Part shown: one piece after another, positions 1 through 8,246 of the stretch
How the letters are laid out: every line of letters starts with the position of its first letter
Position numbering within the stretch: position 1 is the stretch's first letter
Source: RGIG3013 sp045538935
GTDB taxonomy: Bacteria; Bacillota; Clostridia; Oscillospirales; Acutalibacteraceae
Length of the DNA stretch: 64,000 nucleotides
NCBI GenBank assembly: GCA_045538935.1
Contig: JAZQEI010000023.1
Location: forward strand, 56,057 to 120,056
Reading direction: 5' to 3'
Made by a program: the position numbers and the translations under genes
Notes under the pieces: model-generated
The model's input: only the letters and a program-made list of their open reading frames with translations
The model's database searches: none
Told to the model about the DNA's origin: nothing

Positions 1-1098
1 ACAAAAATATTGGGTACAGGCTCTACTGTAATGGGTCTTATAGAGGGCGAAATAGTTACGGCCAGGCAGTTGTTATATGGTTTATTAATGACTTCGGGCG
101 GTGATGCTGCATATGTAATTACAGAGCATTGGGGCGGCACCACAAGTGAGTTTGCAAAGCTTATGAATCAAAAGGCAAAAGACTTGGGTATGAACTCAAC
201 CAATTTTGTCAACCCGCACGGATTACACGATGACGACCACTATACCACAGTATCTGACCTTGCAAAGCTTATAAAATATGCTTTAGAATTTGAAGAGTTT
301 AGAACAATAGTAGGCTCCAGAAGGTATCATATGGAAGCTACTAATATGCACAAGGCTCGCACACTGGTAACTACCAACTATTTAATAGATTCTTCTACCG
401 CATATTATTACAAATATGTTAAAGGTATTAAAACCGGATATACCGACCCTGCCGGCAGATGTCTTGCAACATATGCCGAGAAAAATGGCTACAAATATAT
501 GTGCATATTACTTGGTAGTCCTAACAAAAACGAAGCGGGTCAGACGGTTAGGTACGAGTTTACCGATACTAAAAATTTGTATGAGTGGGCATTCAATAAT
601 TTTGAATATAAAAATATAGGCAACACAACTTTACCAATATGCGAAATGCCGGTAGAACTGTCTTTAGATGCCGAGCATGTATCTTTGGTGTTAGAAAATG
701 ATTTTGCCGCCATAATGCCCAAACAGGCCAATGATTCTACCATACAAATAGTTACTCATCTTGTGGCCGATAGCGTAAAAGCTCCGGTTAAAAAAGGCGA
801 TTTACTTGGAACGGCCGATGTTATGTATGCCGAGCAGACCATAGCTACGGTTAATTTGGTGGCTGCAAATGATGTTGATTCAAGTGCTATACTGGTTGCT
901 TTATCGTACGTAAAGGGCTTTTTTGTATCTAAGTTTTTTAAAGCGTTTGTTATTATTGTTTTAATGATACTTGTTCTTTTTGCAATGTACTGTGTTTATT
1001 TAAACCGAAACCGCAAGAACAAAAAGCGCAAGGTGGTATATAAACCGCTTAAAAAAGACGAAATACCAAATGATAACGATTATTTTAATTTATATTAA
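1..1098 (+). CDS. D-alanyl-D-alanine carboxypeptidase, peptidase S11 family (5' end outside window)
   Basis: This penicillin-binding protein family trims the terminal D-Ala from peptidoglycan stem peptides on the outer face of the membrane. The reading frame is open to the left edge, and the SxxK catalytic motif and signal peptide must lie outside. Visible are the SxN-like motif (SGGDAAY, about 28 codons after the TTG at 10) and the KTG box (GIKTGYTDPAG), followed by a C-terminal beta domain and a hydrophobic segment near the C-terminus (FVIIVLMILVLFAMY) with a basic tail, the usual membrane anchor. The Asn of the SxN motif is Gly here, which may alter activity. A terminator follows directly. 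The family call is firm; the substrate is inferred. Confidence 0.9.
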   Translation, partial: TKILGTGSTVMGLIEGEIVTARQLLYGLLMTSGGDAAYVITEHWGGTTSEFAKLMNQKAKDLGMNSTNFVNPHGLHDDDHYTTVSDLAKLIKYALEFEEFRTIVGSRRYHMEATNMHKARTLVTTNYLIDSSTAYYYKYVKGIKTGYTDPAGRCLATYAEKNGYKYMCILLGSPNKNEAGQTVRYEFTDTKNLYEWAFNNFEYKNIGNTTLPICEMPVELSLDAEHVSLVLENDFAAIMPKQANDSTIQIVTHLVADSVKAPVKKGDLLGTADVMYAEQTIATVNLVAANDVDSSAILVALSYVKGFFVSKFFKAFVIIVLMILVLFAMYCVYLNRNRKNKKRKVVYKPLKKDEIPNDNDYFNLY

Positions 1099-1105
1099 TT
1101 ACTGT

Positions 1106-1135
1106 AAAAAAGCGGGTTTTGGCCCGCTTTTTTTG
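1106..1135 (+). terminator. Rho-independent terminator after the carboxypeptidase gene
   Basis: AGCGGG (1111-1116) pairs with CCCGCT (1123-1128), with A and T extensions and a run of T after the stem. It separates the carboxypeptidase from the two-component operon. Confidence 0.85.
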
Positions 1136-1228
1136 TTTCTTAAAACTTTCTTAAATGTTTAAGGGTTGTATCTTAATACTTTTTTTGCGATAATTGATAA
1201 CGTGATATATTCTAAGGGGTGGTATCTT

Positions 1229-1924
1229 ATGTATAATGTTTTGGTTTGCGATGATGAGAAAGATATTGTTGCAGCGCTCAAAATATATCTTGAAAGTGAG
1301 GGCTATAATGTTTTTGAGGCTTATAACGGTGTAGATGCATTAAAGATTACAGAAATTGAAGATATTCATTTAATATTAATGGACATTATGATGCCTAAGC
1401 TTGATGGAATTTGTGCAACTGTACGGCTTAGAGAAAAGAGCAATATTCCGGTTATTCTGCTTACAGCCAAGGGTGAGGATACCGACAAAATTTTAGGACT
1501 TAATATTGGTGCAGACGATTATATTACTAAACCCTTTAATCCGGTAGAAGTGTTAGCCAGAGTAAAGTCTCAATTGCGCCGATATATGCAACTTGGTGGA
1601 AATAAGAATAATTTATCACAAACGCTTGTTGTAGGTACTATAGAGTTAAACGATAAAACTAAACAAGTAAACGTAGATGGCGAAGAAATTAATTTAACAC
1701 CAACTGAGTTTGATATTTTAAAACTTTTAATGCAATATCCGGGTGAAGTAATGTCGCCAAAGGATATTTATCGCAAGGTTTGGAACAACGACCCTTACGG
1801 TGCAGAAAGCACAATAGCGGTACATATAAGACATTTGAGAGAAAAAATTGAAATAAACCCTGCAGAGCCCAGATATTTAAAGGTTGTATGGGCAAAGGGA
1901 TATAAATTAGAAGGGGGTAAGTAG
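1229..1924 (+). CDS. OmpR/VanR-family response regulator
   Basis: This is a DNA-binding response regulator of 231 aa. The receiver domain (about residues 1-115) shows the acidic pocket (VCDDE), the phospho-acceptor Asp in LILMDIMMP, and the conserved Thr and Lys (LLTAKGE, YITKPF). A winged-helix OmpR domain follows (LTPTEFDILKLL, HIRHLREKIE, KVVWAKGYKLE). The ATG at 1229 is chosen because AAGGGGTGG lies just upstream; an upstream in-frame TTG at 1166 has no such site. It lies one base upstream of the histidine kinase, so the two form an operon. The overall look is VanR-like, but target genes are unknown; cell-envelope control is suggested by the upstream carboxypeptidase. Confidence 0.93.
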   Translation: MYNVLVCDDEKDIVAALKIYLESEGYNVFEAYNGVDALKITEIEDIHLILMDIMMPKLDGICATVRLREKSNIPVILLTAKGEDTDKILGLNIGADDYITKPFNPVEVLARVKSQLRRYMQLGGNKNNLSQTLVVGTIELNDKTKQVNVDGEEINLTPTEFDILKLLMQYPGEVMSPKDIYRKVWNNDPYGAESTIAVHIRHLREKIEINPAEPRYLKVVWAKGYKLEGGK

Positions 1925-1925
1925 T

Positions 1926-3824
1926 TTGAAAAAGCTAATAAGCAACATAGCGGCAAAATCGACGGCAATAGTATTAAGCACTATTGTGTTTGGTGTGATT
2001 TGCTTTTTGTGTGTAGCGGTTGTTTTTGGCGGTGTGGCGGGAATGTATACCGACTCAAAGGCAACGGTTTTAAAAAATGCACTAAGTGACGGGCTTTATA
2101 ACGGCGCGCATGGGATTATTCAAGATTTTGCAACCGACAGAAAGATTGAAGATTACAGCAATACTAATTATCTGTATATAATAACCTACAAAAACGGAGA
2201 GGTAGTTGCTTCAAATACCGATAAAATAGATGAAGAGTGTTCGGTGAGTATGAACTTTTCTTTAACGACTTATGGCGGTTATGATTTTGGCGATGATGCA
2301 TATCTTCAAAAGTATTACGGTAATATGTATACAATAAAGGTAACGGCCAATATGGAGTTTGAGCACAGCGATTATCTTTGGCTTGTAAACAAGGTAGTTA
2401 ATGTTGCATATTCAATGCGTTATACCGCAATATTCATAATTTTGCTTTGTCTTGTGCTACTTACATTTTTACTAATATTCTTATTTTGTAGTGCAGGATA
2501 CCAAGGTAATAGTTCGCAACCTAGACTTAATTATATTGATAAAGTGCCGCTTGATCTTTTTACTTTATTTTTTGCAGTTATTGCACTTTTCGAGCTTTAT
2601 TGTATAGGTGAAATAGTCACCGTCGATTTTGTTGCCGTCGTTTTATCGTGTGTATTGCTTATAATAGATTTTCCTCTTGTGCTATGGTATTTTTTAAGCC
2701 TTGCCACAAGAATAAAGGTTGGCTCTCCTTTTAAAAATACCGTAACATATAAAATGGTTGCATTTTTTGTTAAAATAACAGGTAAAGTAATTAAAAAGAT
2801 AATATGGCTCGTAAGAAAAATGCCCGTAATTTACAAGACGGTGTTAATAACGGCAATTGTATCGTTTGTAGAGTTTTTTGTAATAATAACCTTTGCACGC
2901 GACATAGACGTAATGATAATGCTTTGGATAGTCGAAAAAATGATTATAATACCGCTGATTTTTTACGCTGCAATAATGTTTAAACGACTTAAAACCGCCA
3001 GCGAGGAAATATCACAAGGCAATTTAGATTACAGCATATACAATTTAGATATGCTATACGATTTTAAGAGCTTTGCAGTATCGCTTAACAACATAAGTCT
3101 TGGAATGCAGTCTGCAGTAGACCAAAGGGTAAAATCTGAGCGTTTTAAAACCGAGCTCATCACAAATGTATCGCACGACATAAAAACTCCATTAACATCA
3201 ATAATAAACTATGTGGATTTAATAAAAAAAGAAAATCCGCAAAATCAAAAGATAAATGAATATATAGGTGTATTGGAACGTCAATCGGTGAGGCTCAAAA
3301 AACTTATAGAAGATTTAATTGAAGCCTCTAAGGCATCTACGGGAAATATTAATTTAAATATGCAAGAATGTCAGCTTGATGTTTTGCTTACCCAAGCAAT
3401 AGGAGAATATAGTGAAAAGTTTGAGTCTAAACAGCTTACTACAATAATAGAAAAACCAGATGCTCCTATAAATGTTATTGCTGACGGCCGATACTTATGG
3501 AGAGTTTTTGATAATCTTCTTAACAATGTTTATAAATATGCTCTTAAAAATACAAGGGTATATGTTAGTATTTATACCCAAAACAATACAGTGGTTACGG
3601 TTATAAAAAACATATCTGAAACGCAACTTAATGTATCGGGTGAAGAACTGGTAGAACGATTTGTGCGTGGTGATGCTTCGCGTAATACTGATGGTAACGG
3701 CCTAGGGCTTTCTATTGCACAAAGCCTAATAGAATTACAAAATGGTACACTTAATATTAGCGTAGATGGAGACTTATTTAAGGTTAGTGTAACACTTTTA
3801 CAAAATAGCAAAGATGATGATTAG
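1926..3824 (+). CDS. Sensor histidine kinase, partner of the upstream regulator
   Basis: This membrane sensor kinase of 632 aa starts at a TTG directly after the regulator's stop codon, with GAAGGGGG as ribosome site. The N-terminus has a signal-anchor helix, an extracellular region of roughly 120 residues, then a long multi-helix membrane portion (about residues 165-350). A HAMP-like linker precedes the HisKA helix (phospho-His in VSHDIKTPLTS), an N box (NLLNNVYKYA) and a G box (GNGLGLSIAQSLIELQNG). The seven or so predicted membrane helices before the kinase core are more than the usual two, so the signal may be sensed inside the membrane. It should phosphorylate the adjacent regulator. Confidence 0.92.
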   Translation: MKKLISNIAAKSTAIVLSTIVFGVICFLCVAVVFGGVAGMYTDSKATVLKNALSDGLYNGAHGIIQDFATDRKIEDYSNTNYLYIITYKNGEVVASNTDKIDEECSVSMNFSLTTYGGYDFGDDAYLQKYYGNMYTIKVTANMEFEHSDYLWLVNKVVNVAYSMRYTAIFIILLCLVLLTFLLIFLFCSAGYQGNSSQPRLNYIDKVPLDLFTLFFAVIALFELYCIGEIVTVDFVAVVLSCVLLIIDFPLVLWYFLSLATRIKVGSPFKNTVTYKMVAFFVKITGKVIKKIIWLVRKMPVIYKTVLITAIVSFVEFFVIITFARDIDVMIMLWIVEKMIIIPLIFYAAIMFKRLKTASEEISQGNLDYSIYNLDMLYDFKSFAVSLNNISLGMQSAVDQRVKSERFKTELITNVSHDIKTPLTSIINYVDLIKKENPQNQKINEYIGVLERQSVRLKKLIEDLIEASKASTGNINLNMQECQLDVLLTQAIGEYSEKFESKQLTTIIEKPDAPINVIADGRYLWRVFDNLLNNVYKYALKNTRVYVSIYTQNNTVVTVIKNISETQLNVSGEELVERFVRGDASRNTDGNGLGLSIAQSLIELQNGTLNISVDGDLFKVSVTLLQNSKDDD

Positions 3825-3846
3825 CGAGTGCATAATAATCTAGGTA

Positions 3847-3875
3847 TTGACTTTTGACTTAAATTTTGTTATATT
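3847..3875 (+). promoter_or_regulatory. Sigma-A promoter for the glycosyltransferase gene
   Basis: TTGACT (3847-3852) and TATATT (3870-3875) are separated by exactly 17 bases. Transcription would start near 3882, giving a leader of about 125 bases before the ATG at 4007. Confidence 0.7.
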
Positions 3876-3881
3876 AAAGGT

Positions 3882-3912
3882 CGCGCCCAATAAAACTTAT
3901 TGGGATTTTTTG
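3882..3912 (+). terminator. Hairpin with T-run in the glycosyltransferase leader (attenuator or terminator)
   Basis: CCCAATAA (3886-3893) pairs with TTATTGGG (3897-3904) and is followed by a T-run. An outer GCGC/GCGC pair encloses it. It lies after the apparent promoter, so it may either end read-through from the kinase operon or act as a leader attenuator; the sequence does not decide this. Confidence 0.55.
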
Positions 3913-4006
3913 CGCAATAAATTAAAAAAATGCATTAGCCGAAGTTACTTTGCACTTATATGTGCCGCACGGGGATAGTGTTTCCCATGTTTTAATGGAG
4001 GAAATT

Positions 4007-5242
4007 ATGGAGTTTTTATCGCTCTTCAATTTCATAATCGGTATTTTGTTTTTTGTATGCTATACTTACCAGTTTGCTTATATTTTTGTTCCTTTCTTTA
4101 AGAAAGACAAGCCGCACAAACCAACAAAAGCACACCGATATGCAGTGTTAATTTCTGCACGAAATGAAGAAAAGGTTTTACCGCAGTTACTTAAAAGTTT
4201 GCAAGAGCAAACTTATGATATGAGTTTGGTTACCGTTTTTGTAGTTGCTGACAACTGCACCGATGCTACTGCAAAGGTGGCAAGTGAGTTTAATGGTGTT
4301 AAGGTGTATGAGCGTTTTAATACCGAGTTGGTTGGCAAAGGCTACGCTTTAGATTTCTTGCTTGATAATATAAAGAAAGATTATCCGGCAGGCACGTTTG
4401 ATGCATTCTTTGTATTTGATGCCGATAATATTTTAGATAAAAACTATATCGAGCAAATGAATATGACCTTCTCTGACGGTTATAAGATTGTTACAAGTTA
4501 CCGCAACTCTAAAAACTATGGTGATAACTGGATATCTGCGGGTTATTCATTATGGTTTTTAAGAGAATCTAAGTACCTTAACTATTCTCGTATGCTTCTT
4601 AATAATAGTTGTGCGGTATCTGGCACCGGCTTTATGTTTAGCCGTGAAATTATAAAGAAGACTAACGGTTGGAAGTTCTTCTTACTTACAGAAGATATTC
4701 AGTTTACCGTACACAATGTGCTAGATGGTGAAAAAATAGGCTTTTGCAAAGGTGCTGTTCTTTACGACGAGCAACCAGTAAAATTCAGCCAGTCTTGGAA
4801 ACAAAGACTTCGTTGGGCAAAAGGCTATTTACAGGTATTTAAAAACTATGGCCTAAGGATGTTTAAGGGCATAGCAAAGAGCTTTTCTTGTTTTGATATG
4901 AGCATGTCTATAATGCCCGCTATAGTAATAACTGCTCTTTGTATAATTACTAATACAGTAGGCTCGGCCGTTTTGGTAAGTATGGGCGTTTCTGTTCTTG
5001 CTTCTTTAAAACCACTTGCTATAACCATTTTAAGTGCATACGGTACAATGTTCTTAGTAGGTACAGTTACTACTATAACAGAGTGGAAAAACATACGTAC
5101 AAACACCTTTAAAAAAATTAAAGCAATGTTTACGTTCCCGTTATTTATGCTCACATATATTCCAATTTCTTTAACGGCTTTCTTTAAGAAGGTTCATTGG
5201 ACACCTATTGAGCATAATATAAACGAGATTAAAAACGATTAA
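4007..5242 (+). CDS. Family 2 glycosyltransferase, membrane-bound, processive type
   Basis: This 411-aa enzyme transfers sugar from a nucleotide donor, probably to an envelope polysaccharide or lipid. The N-terminal helix (FIIGILFFVCYTYQFAYIF) is followed by a GT-A domain with the donor-binding start (VLISARNEE), the DxD-like motif (FDADN), the acceptor/base motif (LTEDIQFT) and the QxxRW box (QRLRWAKGY), which marks processive synthases. Two to three membrane helices fill the C-terminal 100 residues. The ATG at 4007 follows TGGAGG; upstream in-frame starts lack one. A PAP2 phosphatase follows, which fits recycling or synthesis of a lipid-linked polymer. The product is not identifiable. Confidence 0.9.
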   Translation: MEFLSLFNFIIGILFFVCYTYQFAYIFVPFFKKDKPHKPTKAHRYAVLISARNEEKVLPQLLKSLQEQTYDMSLVTVFVVADNCTDATAKVASEFNGVKVYERFNTELVGKGYALDFLLDNIKKDYPAGTFDAFFVFDADNILDKNYIEQMNMTFSDGYKIVTSYRNSKNYGDNWISAGYSLWFLRESKYLNYSRMLLNNSCAVSGTGFMFSREIIKKTNGWKFFLLTEDIQFTVHNVLDGEKIGFCKGAVLYDEQPVKFSQSWKQRLRWAKGYLQVFKNYGLRMFKGIAKSFSCFDMSMSIMPAIVITALCIITNTVGSAVLVSMGVSVLASLKPLAITILSAYGTMFLVGTVTTITEWKNIRTNTFKKIKAMFTFPLFMLTYIPISLTAFFKKVHWTPIEHNINEIKND

Positions 5243-5255
5243 TCTAAAATTTCTT

Positions 5256-5283
5256 ATGCCGACATAAATTTTTATGTCGGCAT
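5256..5283. terminator. Perfect 13-bp stem hairpin between glycosyltransferase and PAP2 genes
   Basis: ATGCCGACATAAA (5256-5268) is followed two bases later by its exact reverse complement (5271-5283). It lacks a strong T-run, so it may be an RNA stabiliser or a weak terminator between the two genes. Confidence 0.5.
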
Positions 5284-5303
5284 ATGCTTTATAAGAGGTT
5301 TTT

Positions 5304-5840
5304 ATGAATGAATTTGAAATAAAAATACTTGATTTTATACAGCAAGTATTCTGCAACCGCTTTTTAGATGTTATAATGCCTTTTATAACACATCTAACCG
5401 ACGGTGGCGCTATTTGGATACTGTTGTCTGTTGTTTTACTCATATTTAAAAAGACACGCAAAGCGGGGCTGAGTATTGCAATTTCGCTTGTTATAGGTTT
5501 TGTTTTTGGTAATTTATTTTTAAAAAATGTTGTAGGCAGAATTAGACCGTATGATGTAAATACTTCCGTTACGCTTTTAATAGAAAAGTTATCTGACTTT
5601 TCGTTTCCGTCGGGGCACACCTTGGCTTCTTTTGAGGCAGCAACTGCACTTTTTTTTCATTACAAAAAAGCCGGAGTCTTTGCACTGGTGTTTGCAGCTA
5701 TTACGGCCTTTTCAAGACTGTATTTATATGTGCATTACCCAACCGATGTTCTATTTAGTATAGTGCTGGGAATAGCAATAGCCATACTTTCAAATTTTAT
5801 TACAAACAAAATTTATACAAAAATAAAAGTCAAAGACTAA
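5304..5840 (+). CDS. PAP2-family membrane phosphatase (undecaprenyl-diphosphatase-like)
   Basis: This integral membrane phosphatase of 178 aa belongs to the type 2 phosphatidic acid phosphatase superfamily. All three catalytic motifs are visible: KX6RP (KNVVGRIRP), PSGH (FPSGHTLASF) and SRX5H (SRLYLYVHYPTDV). About five membrane helices are seen. In Gram-positive bacteria, such enzymes (BcrC type) dephosphorylate undecaprenyl diphosphate on the outer face to recycle the wall-polymer carrier; a phosphatidylglycerophosphate role cannot be excluded. It lies 61 bases after the glycosyltransferase in the same direction and ends in a strong bidirectional terminator. Confidence 0.88.
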   Translation: MNEFEIKILDFIQQVFCNRFLDVIMPFITHLTDGGAIWILLSVVLLIFKKTRKAGLSIAISLVIGFVFGNLFLKNVVGRIRPYDVNTSVTLLIEKLSDFSFPSGHTLASFEAATALFFHYKKAGVFALVFAAITAFSRLYLYVHYPTDVLFSIVLGIAIAILSNFITNKIYTKIKVKD

Positions 5841-5856
5841 TTTTAGTCTTTGACTT
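5827..5856. terminator. Bidirectional terminator between PAP2 and folK
   Basis: AAGTCAAAGACTAA (5827-5840) pairs with TTAGTCTTTGACTT (5843-5856), with A and T runs on either side, so it can end transcription of both convergent genes. The left arm overlaps the PAP2 stop codon. Confidence 0.85.
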
Positions 5857-5861
5857 TTTAT

Positions 5862-6356
5862 TTATGGTTTTATAATAGATGCGCTAGATAATTTTATGCC
5901 CGACTTATCTAATTCTTTGTAAATTTCTTTGTAGTAGCGGTCGTTTAAAATGTCCAAAAGGGGAGATAACACAAATGCTCGTTCTTCCATACGCGGATGC
6001 GGTAATATAAGCTCGGCAGTGTTTATGGTAGCATCTTCATACAGTAAAAGGTCTAAATCTATTACTCTGGGCCCGTTTTTAATTTTTCTTATTCTGCCCA
6101 TACCTGCCTCTATGCCAAGGCATGCGCCCAAAAGTGCCTGGGGTGAAAGCTCACTTTCAACCCTTACTACTGCATTTAAAAAATTGTCTTGTTTTTTATA
6201 CCCAACAGGCTCGGTTTCGTACACCTTAGAGACGGCGGTGACTTTAACACCCGGCACAGTACTTAATGCCCACACGGCTTTGTTTAAATTTTCTGCCGCA
6301 TTGCCTATATTAGAGCCAAGGGCAATATATGCTTGTTTTGAATTTGTTTTAAACAT
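5862..6356 (-). CDS. folK: 2-amino-4-hydroxy-6-hydroxymethyldihydropteridine diphosphokinase
   Basis: HPPK transfers diphosphate from ATP to the pterin alcohol just before the dihydropteroate synthase step of folate synthesis. The protein of 164 aa has the start AYIALGSNIGNA, the family signature around KNGPRVIDLDLLLY with the two metal-binding Asp, and LPHPRMEERAFVLSPL near the end; length is typical. The ATG abuts the folB stop codon directly, so it is the last gene of the folE-P-B-K operon read leftwards. The first step after folE (pterin triphosphate removal) and folC are not in the window. Confidence 0.95.
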   Translation of the reverse strand: MFKTNSKQAYIALGSNIGNAAENLNKAVWALSTVPGVKVTAVSKVYETEPVGYKKQDNFLNAVVRVESELSPQALLGACLGIEAGMGRIRKIKNGPRVIDLDLLLYEDATINTAELILPHPRMEERAFVLSPLLDILNDRYYKEIYKELDKSGIKLSSASIIKP

Positions 6357-6728
6357 TTATTTTCGCTCCCGTGTAAATTCAACCGCCACATAGTCAAAAT
6401 CTGCTTTAATGGGTGCTTCAGGTTTTTTAAGGGTTATGTCGATTTTCTCAATTTTCTTGTATTCTTCAAAAATCTTTTCTACAACCGCGTTTGCCGCTGC
6501 TTCAATTAGGTCGTAAGATTTTTCGCAAAATGCTTTTGTGACTGTTTTGATTATTTTTGCATAGCTTACGGTTTTTTCTAAATCGTCGGTAATGGCTGCC
6601 TCTGAAAAATTTGTGTAGCAAACAAGGTCTATTATAAAATTTTGTCCGTCTTGCTTTTCTTCCGTGTTTACACCGTGGTATGCAAATATTTTAAGTCCTT
6701 TTATAATTATTTTATCCGTAAAAATCAA
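6357..6728 (-). CDS. folB: Dihydroneopterin aldolase
   Basis: The enzyme (about 123 aa) splits dihydroneopterin to hydroxymethyldihydropterin and glycolaldehyde. The core DKIIIKGLKIFAYHGV near the start, the central LEKTVSYAKI and the end VTLKKPEAPIKADF-like region (KKPEAPIKADFDYVAVEF) match the family. The start is taken as the TTG at 6728, because its TTGA overlap with the folP stop suggests translational coupling and gives the normal family length; an upstream in-frame TTG at 6749 would add seven residues. No ATG is available near the conserved start. Confidence 0.9.
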   Translation of the reverse strand: MIFTDKIIIKGLKIFAYHGVNTEEKQDGQNFIIDLVCYTNFSEAAITDDLEKTVSYAKIIKTVTKAFCEKSYDLIEAAANAVVEKIFEEYKKIEKIDITLKKPEAPIKADFDYVAVEFTRERK

Positions 6729-7531
6729 ACCTTTCTTATTGCATCGCAAAGCTTAACAGTATCTGCGGCGGTTTTAACACAGTGCACTCTTATGATGTTT
6801 GCACCGCCCATAATGGCTATGGTATTAGCGGCGGAAGTGCCAATATCACGCTCATCTGGTTTAATGTTACCAAGAGGCTCACCTATGCAGCGTTTTCTTG
6901 ATGCACCAAGCAAATAAAAATAATCTTTATGGCGTATATTAGCAGTGTTTTTTATAATAGAGTAGCATTGCTCATTTGTTTTGTTAAAACCAATGCCTGC
7001 ATCAAAGCAAAGCTGTTCTTTTAAAACACCACAATCTAAAACCTTTCTTGCGGCATCTTTGAAAAACAAATTAATTTGTTCTAAGTCTAAAGTATCGCAG
7101 GGCTTGGCGTTGTGCATTATTATCCAGCCTGCACCACTTTCACTTATGAGACTTGCCATTTCTTTAGTCGGATTACCACTTACATCGTTAATAATATCTG
7201 CACCGAGGTAGAGGGCCTTTTTGGCCACCTCTGTATAGAATGTATCGACCGATACAGCAAAGGTTTTGTCTTTGCAAAGAATTTTCAAAACGGGCTCAAT
7301 TCTTGTCCATTCTTCTTCAGCAGAAATAACGGTGCTACCCGGTCTTGTTGACTGACCGCCAATATCTATAATGCTAGCACCGTCGTTTACCATATTAAGT
7401 GCCGCGTTTACGGCTTGAGTGGGAGCTAAAAACTTACCACCGTCGGAAAATGAATCGGGGGTAATGTTTAAAATACCCATTATATGAGTTTTGGTGTTAT
7501 CAAAAATAAAGTTACGAGCCTTAAAAATCAT
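6725..7531 (-). CDS. folP: Dihydropteroate synthase
   Basis: DHPS condenses the pterin diphosphate with p-aminobenzoate and is the sulfonamide target. The TIM-barrel protein of 268 aa shows GILNITPDSFSDGGKF (about residue 20), IIDIGGQSTRPGS (about residue 55), VSVDTF, DIINDVSG and the C-terminal RVHCV stretch. These are the complete substrate-binding motifs of the family. It starts two bases after the folE stop and its own stop overlaps the folB TTG start, so translation is tightly coupled in the operon. Confidence 0.95.
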   Translation of the reverse strand: MIFKARNFIFDNTKTHIMGILNITPDSFSDGGKFLAPTQAVNAALNMVNDGASIIDIGGQSTRPGSTVISAEEEWTRIEPVLKILCKDKTFAVSVDTFYTEVAKKALYLGADIINDVSGNPTKEMASLISESGAGWIIMHNAKPCDTLDLEQINLFFKDAARKVLDCGVLKEQLCFDAGIGFNKTNEQCYSIIKNTANIRHKDYFYLLGASRKRCIGEPLGNIKPDERDIGTSAANTIAIMGGANIIRVHCVKTAADTVKLCDAIRKV

Positions 7532-7533
7532 AA

Positions 7534-8091
7534 TTATTTACCAATTAAAAGCTCTAGTGCTTCACTTCTTATTTTAGCATCGTCTTTAATGCAACCGCGC
7601 AGTGCACAGGTGCGAGTGCTTGAGCCAGAGGCTTTAATACCGCGCATTGTCATACACATGTGCTCGGCTTCTATAATAACAGCAACGCCTCTACAGCTTA
7701 TGTTGTTTATTAAAAAGTCTGCAATTTGCCCTGTAAGACGTTCTTGAAGTTGAGGGCGCTTTGCATAGCAGTCCACTATTCTTGCAAGTTTAGAAAGGCC
7801 CAATACCTTATTGCCCTTTGGTATATATGCAATGTGTGCCTTGCCTACAAAGGGTAATATGTGATGCTCACAAACAGAATAAAGTGGTATATCTTTTACA
7901 ATAACCATTTCTTCACTGTCGGTTGTGAACAGCTTTATGTGCTCTGTTGGCTCTTTGTTTATGCCGGCAAAAATTTCTTCATACATATCGGCTACACGGC
8001 GTGGAGTATCTAATAAACCCTCTCTGTTTGGGTCCTCGCCAATGCCAATTAAAATTTCACGCACGGCATTCATAATTCTTTGTTTATCCAT
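7534..8091 (-). CDS. folE: GTP cyclohydrolase I
   Basis: This enzyme opens the GTP ring to make dihydroneopterin triphosphate, the first step of folate synthesis. The 185-aa protein has the motifs DTPRRVADMYEE, the zinc ligand and active site CEHHILPF, GLSKLARIVD, LQERLTGQIA and AEHMCMTMRGIK with the second zinc Cys. The ATG at 8091 is preferred to a GTG at 8100, because AGGTGAG, which includes that GTG, is its ribosome site. It is the first gene of the operon, with its promoter just upstream. Confidence 0.95.
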   Translation of the reverse strand: MDKQRIMNAVREILIGIGEDPNREGLLDTPRRVADMYEEIFAGINKEPTEHIKLFTTDSEEMVIVKDIPLYSVCEHHILPFVGKAHIAYIPKGNKVLGLSKLARIVDCYAKRPQLQERLTGQIADFLINNISCRGVAVIIEAEHMCMTMRGIKASGSSTRTCALRGCIKDDAKIRSEALELLIGK

Positions 8092-8120
8092 TTTTCTCAC
8101 CTAAAAGTGTAATTTGTATT

Positions 8121-8148
8121 AGTATACCATATTTTAGTAAAATGTAAA
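8121..8148 (-). promoter_or_regulatory. Promoter of the folate operon
   Basis: On the minus strand TTTACA (8148-8143) and TATACT (8126-8121) are 16 bases apart, and the -10 is preceded by TGG, the extended -10 pattern. Confidence 0.65.
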
Positions 8149-8182
8149 ACCCTTAAAATAAAAAAATAATAGTCATAAATGC

Positions 8183-8211
8183 TTGACAATAACCTTTAGT
8201 TGATTTACTAT
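8183..8211 (+). promoter_or_regulatory. Promoter of glyQS
   Basis: TTGACA (8183-8188) is followed after 17 bases by TACTAT (8206-8211). The leader to the ATG at 8247 is too short for a T-box, so no tRNA-sensing leader is present here. Confidence 0.65.
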
Positions 8212-8246
8212 ATTAAAGAATATGAATATTTATCGGAGGATAAAAA

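Noticed and set aside
8212..8246. Possible T-box leader before glyQS
   Set aside because: The distance from promoter to start codon is too short, and no T-box consensus or terminator is present.
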